DNA from: Betaproteobacteria bacterium UKL13-2 | GTDB taxonomy: Bacteria > Pseudomonadota > Gammaproteobacteria > Burkholderiales > Usitatibacteraceae | Direction of reading: 5' to 3' | Length of the DNA: 64,000 nt | Assembly (NCBI GenBank): GCA_001602455.1 | Contig: CP012157.1 | Coordinates: 119,733-183,732, forward strand | Shown: positions 8,534-15,347 of the stretch, piece by piece | How positions within the stretch are numbered: position 1 is the stretch's first letter | Layout of the letters: every line of letters starts with the position of its first letter | Made by a program: the position numbers and the translations under genes | The notes under the pieces: model-generated | Database searches by the model: none | What the model saw: only the letters and a program-made list of their open reading frames with translations | What the model was told of the DNA's origin: nothing

Positions 8534-8923
8534 ATGGAAACTTCTCCAACAGATACAAAACAAGCGCTCGCGGCACTTGCTGCATTAGCCCAAGAAACTC
8601 GCCTTTCTATCTTCCGACTGTTAGTCGAGACTGGGCCCGAAGGATTGCAGGCTGGTGCCATTGCAGACCGCTTGGCCTTGGCGAACGCCACACTTTCTTT
8701 TCATTTGAAGGAACTGAATCATGCTGGACTGATTATTGCGGCGCCTAATGGGCGTGCAATTATCTATTCGGCAAATTTCCTAACGATGAACACACTCATC
8801 GCGTATTTGACCGAGAACTGTTGTGCAGGGGCCGCCTGTTCAACGACGGTCGCGTGTCAACCAAAAACGTCAAGGCACATTCGAACCCCCGCTACAACAG
8901 CACAAAAAAGGAAAGCGTCATGA
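8534..8923 (+). CDS. arsR: ArsR-family metalloregulatory repressor
   Basis: 129 residues with the ArsR winged helix at about residues 10-95 (LAALAQETRLSIFRLLVETG, then ATLSFHLKELNHAGLI as the recognition-helix region). The C-terminal NCCAGAACSTTVAC holds four cysteines that could bind As(III), in place of the CxC in helix 3 of classical ArsR. The start at 8534 fits the family; the frame is open further upstream but without homology. It is the first gene of arsR-arsI-arsC-aqpS, and its TGA overlaps the arsI ATG (ATGA), implying translational coupling. It probably represses its own operon until arsenic binds. Confidence 0.88.
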   Translation: METSPTDTKQALAALAALAQETRLSIFRLLVETGPEGLQAGAIADRLALANATLSFHLKELNHAGLIIAAPNGRAIIYSANFLTMNTLIAYLTENCCAGAACSTTVACQPKTSRHIRTPATTAQKRKAS

Positions 8924-9420
8924 AAAGATTTCACGTACACGTCGCGGTCGCCAACCTCGCCGCGAGTAAACGCTTCTATTCTGCAATGTTTGGACAAACG
9001 CCAAGCGTTGAAAAAGAGGATTACGCCAAATGGATGCTCGATGACCCGCGGCTTAACTTCGCGATCTCAACACGCAGCGACGAAGTCGGCGTGAACCATC
9101 TGGGATTCCAAGCCGAGAACGAGGCCGAGCTTGAATCCATTCATCTGCAATTGCAGTCAGCCGACGCCACCGTCCTCGAAGAAGTGGGCGCAAATTGCTG
9201 TTATGCGAAGTCCGACAAATACTGGGTCACCGACCCAACTGGAATCGCGTGGGAGAGTTTTCATACACTGGATGCCATTCCAACCTTCAACGCAAAACCG
9301 GTCGCATCGTCGGTCGATGTGAGCGGGGAAGAGACTTGCTGCATCCCTCAGTCACCTTCAACGATTGCAATCCAAATCCCGGTAAAAGCCGCGCCAACAA
9401 AGGGGGCTTGCTGTGGCTGA
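8920..9420 (+). CDS. arsI: ArsI-like C-As lyase (VOC/glyoxalase fold, CadI group)
   Basis: 166 residues starting MKRFHVHVAVANL. A vicinal oxygen chelate fold carries the ArsI residue pattern: His5/His7, His60 (GVNHLGF) and Glu112 (IAWESFH) as candidate Fe(II) ligands, and the vicinal pair Cys93-Cys94 (GANCCYAK), which in characterised ArsI binds trivalent organoarsenicals. ArsI breaks the C-As bond of methylarsenite, releasing As(III). The tail from about residue 125 is low-complexity and holds two more vicinal pairs, Cys140-141 and Cys164-165, perhaps for metal capture. The start overlaps the arsR stop. Position between arsR and arsC favours ArsI over a generic glyoxalase or cadmium-induced CadI. 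Confidence 0.85.
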   Translation: MKRFHVHVAVANLAASKRFYSAMFGQTPSVEKEDYAKWMLDDPRLNFAISTRSDEVGVNHLGFQAENEAELESIHLQLQSADATVLEEVGANCCYAKSDKYWVTDPTGIAWESFHTLDAIPTFNAKPVASSVDVSGEETCCIPQSPSTIAIQIPVKAAPTKGACCG

Positions 9421-9928
9421 TCGACTCTTCAATGTATTGTTTTTATGTACCCATAATTCAGCGCGCTCCGTACTCGCCGAAGCCATCCTGAATAAATTTG
9501 GCGCGGGCAAGTTCCGCGCATTTAGTGCGGGCTCGCATCCTAAAGCCGCGCCGAATCCATTTGCGCTTGACATGGCGGCGCAACTCGGCTTCCCTCGTGA
9601 CACATTCAAGAGCAAGTCATGGGATGAGTTTGCGCTACCCGGTGCGCCGCAAATGGACATCATCATCACGGTCTGCGATGACGCCGCAGGTGAAGTTTGT
9701 CCGGTGTGGCTAGGCCACCCCGCCACCGCGCATTGGGGATTTGCTGACCCCTCTGCCACGCAAGGCGACGACCACGCGAAGCGTGCGGCCTTTAATGCGA
9801 CGTTTCAGGCTATCAAGCGCCGCATCGATTTGCTGATCAATCTGCCGCTCGAAAAATTGGAGCGTTTAGCGTTGGCCAACGAACTTAAACGCATCCACCG
9901 CGATGCTACCGACACCTCCGCCGCGTAA
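9413..9928 (+). CDS. arsC: Arsenate reductase, low-molecular-weight phosphatase type
   Basis: 171 residues with the LMW-PTP P-loop at the N-terminus (LFLCTHNSARSVLAEA; nucleophile Cys followed by the CX5R loop). Further cysteines occur at TVCDDAAGEVCPVW, as in the ArsC group that uses a second and third Cys with thioredoxin or glutaredoxin. It reduces As(V) to As(III) in the cytoplasm. Translation starts at GTG 9413, overlapping the end of arsI by 8 bp. The C-terminal 30 residues (LEKLERLALANELKRIH) are a helical extension. The stop overlaps the aqpS ATG by one base. Confidence 0.9.
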   Translation: MADRLFNVLFLCTHNSARSVLAEAILNKFGAGKFRAFSAGSHPKAAPNPFALDMAAQLGFPRDTFKSKSWDEFALPGAPQMDIIITVCDDAAGEVCPVWLGHPATAHWGFADPSATQGDDHAKRAAFNATFQAIKRRIDLLINLPLEKLERLALANELKRIHRDATDTSAA

Positions 9929-10677
9929 TGTCAGAGACACAAGTAGAAGTGGTTCATGCACCTTCGCGGCTTCAACGCGCTGCGAGTGAAGCATTAGGAA
10001 GCGCACTGCTGCTCGCCATCGTCGTCGGCTCAGGCATCATGGCAGAACGTCTCGCGGGGGGGAATGTTGCAATTGCGCTGCTCGCCAATACGCTTGCGAC
10101 AGGCGCGGGTTTGGTCGCACTCATCCTCACCCTCAGTCCGGTGTCATCGCACTTCAATCCTGTTGTCACGTTAATGGATGCGGCAACGCACAGCCTGCCA
10201 TGGCGTGATGTGCCGATTTATCTCGGCGCACAAGTTATCGGCGCATTTGTCGGTGTTTGGACAGCACACTTAATGTTCGCCGTTGATGTGTTTCAGATAT
10301 CGACAAAAGTGCGAACGGGCGGTGCACAATTGTTTTCTGAATTCGTCGCAACCTTCGGCCTGCTGCTCGTGATCGCGAGCGTGTCCAAACATCGCCGAGA
10401 AGCGATTCCGTACGCCGTCGGCTGCTACATCACGGCGGCTTATTGGTTTACCGCATCAACATCGTTTGCGAACCCCGCTGTCACGCTGGCGCGCGCCGCC
10501 ACCGAATCATTTGCAGGCATCCGACCGATCGACGCGCCAGAGTTTATCGTCGCGCAGCTCGTCGGGCTCGCAATGGCGATTGTGGTGGCAAAACACCTAT
10601 TCAAAGCCACTAATGTTCCAACGAATACTCCCATCACGCAACACACTTCCCCACACCCGCCCTCAATCCGTCAATAA
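9928..10677 (+). CDS. aqpS: MIP-family channel (AqpS-like aquaglyceroporin)
   Basis: 249 residues, six membrane helices and two half-helices with the aquaporin signatures HFNPVVTL (NPV) and FANPAVTLAR (NPA). The ars-operon position immediately after arsC, with overlapping stop and start, suggests an arsenite outlet as described for Sinorhizobium AqpS: As(III) made by ArsC leaves downhill through the channel. No ArsB or Acr3 pump is encoded in this operon. The last 25 residues are a polar, Pro/Thr-rich tail. A generic water/glycerol pore is the alternative. Confidence 0.85.
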   Translation: MSETQVEVVHAPSRLQRAASEALGSALLLAIVVGSGIMAERLAGGNVAIALLANTLATGAGLVALILTLSPVSSHFNPVVTLMDAATHSLPWRDVPIYLGAQVIGAFVGVWTAHLMFAVDVFQISTKVRTGGAQLFSEFVATFGLLLVIASVSKHRREAIPYAVGCYITAAYWFTASTSFANPAVTLARAATESFAGIRPIDAPEFIVAQLVGLAMAIVVAKHLFKATNVPTNTPITQHTSPHPPSIRQ

Positions 10678-10684
10678 TGCGGCT

Positions 10685-12754
10685 ATGCCGCGCACAAGGT
10701 CCCCACTCACACCCGCCAACAAGTCCCCAACCTCGTTGGCGCAAAAACTCGCGCAGATTGGCCTTCGCAACGATTGGGACTTTGCCCTGCACTTGCCGAT
10801 CCGTTATGAAGACGAAACGCGCATCACGCGAGTTCGTGACGCGGTGGCGGGAGTTGATTGCCAAGTTGAGGTTGAGATTTTTCATACCGAAGTTACCTTT
10901 CGGCCGAGACGACAATTGGTCGTGCAAACACGAGATGGTGATGACGTCCTCTACCTTCGCTTTCTGAATTTCTATGGAAGCCAAGTCAAACAATTGACGC
11001 CAGGAAGTCGGCTGCGCCTCTTTGGCGAAGTTCGCCCGGGTTTCTTTGGTGTAGAAATGGTGCATCCACGCTACCGTCTGGTTGCCCTCGATGAGTCCGT
11101 GCCAGAGGCGTTGACACCGGTCTATGGCACGACGGCAGGCGTATCGCAGACAGCGATTCGGCGGGTGATTGATCGTGCCCTCGAAACATTGTCGGTTCAA
11201 CGGCAATTCGATGACAGCGTGTCGGCGAGTATGCGGAGCGCACTACGTCTCGAGCCTTTTGGCGAGTCGGTATTTGCATTGCATCGGCCTTCCCCCTCGG
11301 CGTCGCTGTCCAGCCTCGCTGAGCGCACCCACCCGGCATGGCGGCGAATCAAGTTTGATGAATTACTTTCACAGCAGTTGGCGATGAAAAAGGCACGCGC
11401 CGCGCGGGACGCGAAGAGCGCACCCGTGATGAAGCCGCGCAACGAGATTTCAAAATCAATGCTGGCTCTGCTGCCTTTTGCACTCACCGATGCGCAGCGT
11501 CGCGCCGCCGCTGAAATTTCAGCCGATCTCGCCAAGACTCACCCCATGCAACGCTTGTTGCAAGGCGACGTGGGTTCGGGCAAAACGGTCGTCGCGGCAT
11601 TGGCAGCGGCGCAAGCGATCGAGAATGGCTTTCAAGTCGCCATGATGGCACCGACAGAGATTTTGGCAGAGCAGCACTATCGGAAGCTATCGGAGTTGCT
11701 CAAACCCATCGGCGTCATCGTGACATGGCTCACCGGCAGCTTGAAGGCAAAGCAAAAACGCGAGGCGATTGCCGCGATTGGCGACGGGACGACGCAGCTT
11801 GCAATCGGCACACACGCCTTGTTTCAAGACGGTGTGAACTTTGCCAACTTAGGACTGGCGATCATTGATGAGCAACACCGATTTGGCGTCGGCCAGCGTC
11901 TCGCCCTGCGCGAGAAAGCGTCAATGGTCGAAGAAGCGCATCAACTGATGATGAGTGCCACGCCAATTCCGCGAACGCTTTCAATGAGTTACTTTGCCGA
12001 CTTAGATGTGTCTATCATTGACGAGTTGCCACCGGGTCGCACGCCAATCTCAACACGATTGCTTGCCGATAGCAGGCGCGATGAACTGTTGGAGCGCATT
12101 CGCGCGGCATGCAGCGCGGGGGGGCAAGCCTACTGGGTGTGTCCATTGATTGAAGAAAGTGAAAAGCTGCAACTGCAAACCGCCGTGGACACGTTTGAAC
12201 GCATCGCCACCGAATTTCCGGACCTGCGCGTCGGCCTAGTGCATGGCCGCATGAAGCCCACGGAAAAAAACGAGGTGATGCAGAAATTTATCGCCAACGA
12301 AATTCAATTGCTGGTGGCAACAACGGTGATCGAGGTCGGTGTTGATGTCCCGAACGCAAGCATCATGGTGATCGAACACGCTGAGCGCATGGGACTCTCA
12401 CAGTTGCATCAACTGCGCGGCCGCGTTGGGCGTGGCGCAAAACAAAGCGCCTGTGTGTTGTTGTATCAGTCTCCACTTGGTGCATTGGCCAAGGCAAGAT
12501 TGAAAGTCATTTACGAATCAACCGATGGCTTTGAGATTGCCCGACAAGACCTACTGTTGCGGGGGCCGGGGGAGCATCTGGGCGCACGTCAGTCTGGCGC
12601 GCCACTGCTTCGCTTCGCCGATATCGAACGCGACGTTGATTTACTCGACGCGGCCCGCGATACCGCCACATGGATGCTCGAAAATGATGTCACGAATGCG
12701 GACAAGCATCTTGCGCGATGGCTTGGCTCGCGACAGCACTATCTGAAGGCATAG
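10685..12754 (+). CDS. recG: ATP-dependent DNA helicase RecG
   Basis: 689 residues, the usual RecG length, with start ATG at 10685 (7 bp after aqpS); the frame is open further upstream but inside aqpS. It has an N-terminal wedge/OB domain (about 1-250), Walker A LLQGDVGSGKTVVAAL, the DEQH box (AIIDEQHRFGVGQR), motif III MSATPIPRTLSMSYF, helicase C motifs (LVATTVIEVGVDVPNA, HQLRGRVGRG) and the RecG C-terminal DLLLRGPGEHLGARQSG. It remodels stalled forks and Holliday junctions. The first ten residues are poorly conserved and the start could be slightly further in. Its proximity to aqpS means it may be read from the ars operon. Confidence 0.97.
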   Translation: MPRTRSPLTPANKSPTSLAQKLAQIGLRNDWDFALHLPIRYEDETRITRVRDAVAGVDCQVEVEIFHTEVTFRPRRQLVVQTRDGDDVLYLRFLNFYGSQVKQLTPGSRLRLFGEVRPGFFGVEMVHPRYRLVALDESVPEALTPVYGTTAGVSQTAIRRVIDRALETLSVQRQFDDSVSASMRSALRLEPFGESVFALHRPSPSASLSSLAERTHPAWRRIKFDELLSQQLAMKKARAARDAKSAPVMKPRNEISKSMLALLPFALTDAQRRAAAEISADLAKTHPMQRLLQGDVGSGKTVVAALAAAQAIENGFQVAMMAPTEILAEQHYRKLSELLKPIGVIVTWLTGSLKAKQKREAIAAIGDGTTQLAIGTHALFQDGVNFANLGLAIIDEQHRFGVGQRLALREKASMVEEAHQLMMSATPIPRTLSMSYFADLDVSIIDELPPGRTPISTRLLADSRRDELLERIRAACSAGGQAYWVCPLIEESEKLQLQTAVDTFERIATEFPDLRVGLVHGRMKPTEKNEVMQKFIANEIQLLVATTVIEVGVDVPNASIMVIEHAERMGLSQLHQLRGRVGRGAKQSACVLLYQSPLGALAKARLKVIYESTDGFEIARQDLLLRGPGEHLGARQSGAPLLRFADIERDVDLLDAARDTATWMLENDVTNADKHLARWLGSRQHYLKA

Positions 12755-12757
12755 TCG

Positions 12758-13279
12758 ATGCGAACCGTCAAACTTACCCAACTAGATGCTTGGCAACATA
12801 TGCCGCCGACTGGTGCGCTACGCAAATGGATCACCGATCGCGGTTCACTCACGGCGCGCATCGACGGCAACTTTGCGGATTTCAATTTGGTCCGCCTCGG
12901 GCAGCAATTGGTCGTGCCGCTAAGCGACGAGCGACGCGTGCTAGGGCTTAGGCGCGGTGAGCTGGCGGTGGTTCGTGAGGTCGTTCTGCGATCGGGCGTC
13001 ACGCCACTGGTATTTGCCCATACGGTGGTTAACCCACGCGATCTTGCCGGCGCTTGGCGGGGACTCTCTCGCCTCGGCGCACGCCCGCTGGCAGAAATGT
13101 TGTTCCATGATCCATTGATTTCACGTCTGCCAATTGAATACCGAAAGCTGCGTAAAGGGCATGGGTTACTCCAGCGCGGAGGTATCAATACTGCCGCTTG
13201 GGCAAGGCGCAGCGTGTTTCTGAAGGGTGGTCTGCCGCTATTGGTCACGGAAGTTTTCCTCCCTTCGTTTACACTGTAG
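12758..13279 (+). CDS. ubiC: Chorismate--pyruvate lyase
   Basis: 173 residues, start 3 bp after the recG stop. It matches UbiC, which converts chorismate to 4-hydroxybenzoate and pyruvate, the first committed step of ubiquinone synthesis. Recognisable segments are GSLTARIDGNFADFNLVRLG, VVREVVLRSGVTPLVFAHTV and LSRLGARPLAEMLFHD; the Arg in VREV and the C-terminal FLPSF segment fit the product-binding site. ubiA, its usual neighbour and next enzyme, is more than 26 kb away at 39898, beyond the tandem array. Confidence 0.92.
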   Translation: MRTVKLTQLDAWQHMPPTGALRKWITDRGSLTARIDGNFADFNLVRLGQQLVVPLSDERRVLGLRRGELAVVREVVLRSGVTPLVFAHTVVNPRDLAGAWRGLSRLGARPLAEMLFHDPLISRLPIEYRKLRKGHGLLQRGGINTAAWARRSVFLKGGLPLLVTEVFLPSFTL

Positions 13280-13283
13280 CCGG

Positions 13284-14072
13284 ATGCCAGCGCCGATCGT
13301 CAAAATTTGCTGCATCTGTTCCCTAGAAGAGGCGCAACTGGCCATCCGCGCGGGCGTGCGGGTGCTGGGGCTGGTGTCACAGATGCCGAGCGATCCGGGT
13401 TTGATTGAGGAACCGTTGATTGCCTCCATCGCAAAAGTAACGCCGCGCCACATCAGAACATTTCTGCTCACCGCACACACAGATGCCGTATCCATTGCCG
13501 CGCAGCACAACCGTTGTGGTACCACCTCGTTGCAACTGGTCGATCACTTGCCGCATATCGAGCTCATGCAATCGCGGCGAATGCTACCCGCTGTTGAGCT
13601 CATTCAGGTCATTCATGTATCGGATAGGAATACGTTGGACGACGCAGTCGCTGTCGCTCCGCTTGTCGATGCGATCCTGCTCGACTCCGGCAATCCGTCG
13701 CTCGCGGTGAAGGAACTCGGTGGTACCGGCCGCACGCATGATTGTTCGGTGAGCCGTCGAATTCGTGATGCCGTCGATAAGCCGGTGTTTCTGGCTGGCG
13801 GTCTGAATGCGGCAAACCTGAGCGACGCGGTGGCTGCCGTTCAGCCATTTGGTCTCGATGTCTGCAGTGGCTTGTGCACGGACGGCCTCTTAGATGCAGA
13901 CAAAGTACAGGTTTTTATGAGAACTTCTCGAAACCGTCGCGAGCGGGCGAAGTTCGTGCCGACGGGTTTGGCAAACACGGGACACGTACCCAGTGTACGG
14001 CGAGCACCGCAGGCGCGAAATTCGCCCACGCAGCAGGTTTATAGAAGTTCCCTTATTAGCAAACTCCAATAG
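13284..14072 (+). CDS. Phosphoribosylanthranilate isomerase-like protein (TrpF family) with element-derived tail
   Basis: 262 residues. Residues 1-212 form a TIM-barrel TrpF-like domain: VKICCICSLEEAQLAI (the TrpF KICG region with its Cys), DAILLDSGNPS (Asp), VFLAGGLNAANL and GLDVCSGLCTDG (phosphate-binding loops). KICC replaces KICG and the catalytic neighbourhood is slightly unusual, so it may be a paralogue rather than the tryptophan enzyme. From about residue 213 (TSRNRRERAKF) the reading frame runs into a 130-bp MITE-like element (13921-14050), which contributes about 45 foreign C-terminal residues. The start at 13284 gives the normal N-terminus MPAPIVKIC. Confidence 0.75.
   Translation: MPAPIVKICCICSLEEAQLAIRAGVRVLGLVSQMPSDPGLIEEPLIASIAKVTPRHIRTFLLTAHTDAVSIAAQHNRCGTTSLQLVDHLPHIELMQSRRMLPAVELIQVIHVSDRNTLDDAVAVAPLVDAILLDSGNPSLAVKELGGTGRTHDCSVSRRIRDAVDKPVFLAGGLNAANLSDAVAAVQPFGLDVCSGLCTDGLLDADKVQVFMRTSRNRRERAKFVPTGLANTGHVPSVRRAPQARNSPTQQVYRSSLISKLQ
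13921..14050 (+). repeat. 130-bp MITE-like element, family I, copy A
   Basis: Terminal inverted repeats GAACTTCTCGAAACC (13921-13935) and GGTTTATAGAAGTTC (14036-14050) match at 13 of 15 positions. The interior is shared with copies at 39396-39525 (same orientation) and 50604-50733 (opposite), all exactly 130 bp. There is no room for a transposase, so it would be moved in trans. It forms the left border of the tandem array and encodes the tail of the TrpF-like protein. Confidence 0.8.
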
Positions 14073-14331
14073 GCACGACTATCTTCAAGCAAAAACGGTC
14101 GAAAGTGCCCGCCCCTATTAGGCTTTGTTGTTTTGGGAATTTCTCGAAACCTGCTGTTGCTCCGCTCACGCGTCGTGATCGCGATTTTTTGCGTTGCCGA
14201 GAGTGTCATTTAGCTCGTCGTGTTGATTTCTTCGCTTTTTCTTGGTTTGGTCTTTGTTTCCTGCCTGTCTTGGTTTGGTCTTTGTTTCCTGCCTGTTTAG
14301 CCGCTGACCAAGCGGCCCAACAGGGTGTTTC

Positions 14332-15207
14332 TCATGCGGTAGACGCACCTCTCCCGTCTATCCTTGCATCCAAGGTTATCCAGCGCCGCAGGTTGTAGAC
14401 CGTCGCCTGCACAACGATCATCGACTTGGCGCGGGTCTCACCGATCGAGCGTAGTCGCTTGCCCATCGTCTTCTCCCAGCCGCCAAATACATGCTCAACC
14501 CGCGCTCGAATCCGCGAGAGCCTCTTGTTGCGCTTCTGGTTGTCGGTCTGGTCGTAGCGCTGCGCGTCGTCTTTGCGGGCAACGCCGTCTCTCAAGCCTT
14601 GCGCCTTGAGCAACTCTCTGGTGGCTTTGGCATCGTAGCCTTTGTCGGCATGTACGGTCTTGCCGCTCTCTAATCGCACCGCGTCGGCGTCGATCAGCTT
14701 CTCAAGCGGTACTCGGTCATCCACATTGGCCGGGGTCACTTCAATGGCGCGGATGAGTTTGTGTTTCTGGTCGGCGTTGATATGGCCTTTGTAGCCGTAA
14801 AACCACTTGCCGTGCTTCATCGTCCAGCGGGCATCACCATCCGTGTGGGCGATGCACTTGGCGTCCCAGTGGGCGGGGGTCTGGCCGTTGTTGAGCGTCT
14901 CTCGGGATTCGTCGCTGACGCGCGTCTTGGGTACTTCGACGATGGTGGCGTCAATCAACTGTCCGCCTTTGGCGGTGAGACCGGCTCGGGCGAGCTGGTG
15001 ACTCACTTCACGAAACAAGACTTCAGCACCGCCACCGCCGGCAATCAGGTTCTTGAATGCCCAGAGCGTGCGGGCGTCAGGCAGATCGCGGGCATCAGCC
15101 ATGCCGATGAAGCGTTGCCACGAGAGGCGATCAAGCAATGCGTATTCCATCTGCTCATCGGAGAGGTTGCCGTAGAGCTGCTGGAGGACAACGACCTTGA
15201 GTAACAC
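14332..15207 (-). CDS. IS5-family DDE transposase, N-terminally truncated (copy 1)
   Basis: 291 residues from a GTG. The DDE signature is intact: GGQLIDATIVEVPKT, TVHADKGYDAKAT and RIRARVEHVFGGWEK, with the GYK segment (WFYGYKGHINAD). The frame stays open upstream of the GTG and still reads like the family (GRPPYPTAV), but a stop in the CCCTATT heptamer array cuts it off, so the true N-terminus and left inverted repeat are missing. It lies 140 bp downstream of the giant gene on the same strand. The three other copies in the window encode the same protein. Confidence 0.85.
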   Translation of the reverse strand: MLLKVVVLQQLYGNLSDEQMEYALLDRLSWQRFIGMADARDLPDARTLWAFKNLIAGGGGAEVLFREVSHQLARAGLTAKGGQLIDATIVEVPKTRVSDESRETLNNGQTPAHWDAKCIAHTDGDARWTMKHGKWFYGYKGHINADQKHKLIRAIEVTPANVDDRVPLEKLIDADAVRLESGKTVHADKGYDAKATRELLKAQGLRDGVARKDDAQRYDQTDNQKRNKRLSRIRARVEHVFGGWEKTMGKRLRSIGETRAKSMIVVQATVYNLRRWITLDARIDGRGASTA

Positions 15208-15260
15208 CGCCGTCGGGTACGGCGGGCGTCCTCCTTGCGGACGCGCCCCTTCGCGCCCAG

Positions 15261-15295
15261 TCCCTATTCCCTATTCCCTATTCCCTATTCCCTAC
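15261..15295. repeat. Heptanucleotide tandem repeat (CCCTATT)4 CCCTACT
   Basis: Five 7-bp units between the truncated transposase and the end of giant gene 1. Unit 2 has the same number (20645-20679); units 3 and 4 have only two CCCTATT plus CCCTACT. It marks the junction that removed the transposase 5' end. Confidence 0.85.
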
Positions 15296-15347
15296 TCAAA
15301 TACCCAAACCAGTATCGGGTTGCGCGTTACAGGTTACGGGTTCAGCA

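Noticed and set aside
14761-15204. 147-residue plus-strand frame opposite the transposase (four copies)
   Set aside because: Fully antisense to the conserved DDE transposase; no independent support.
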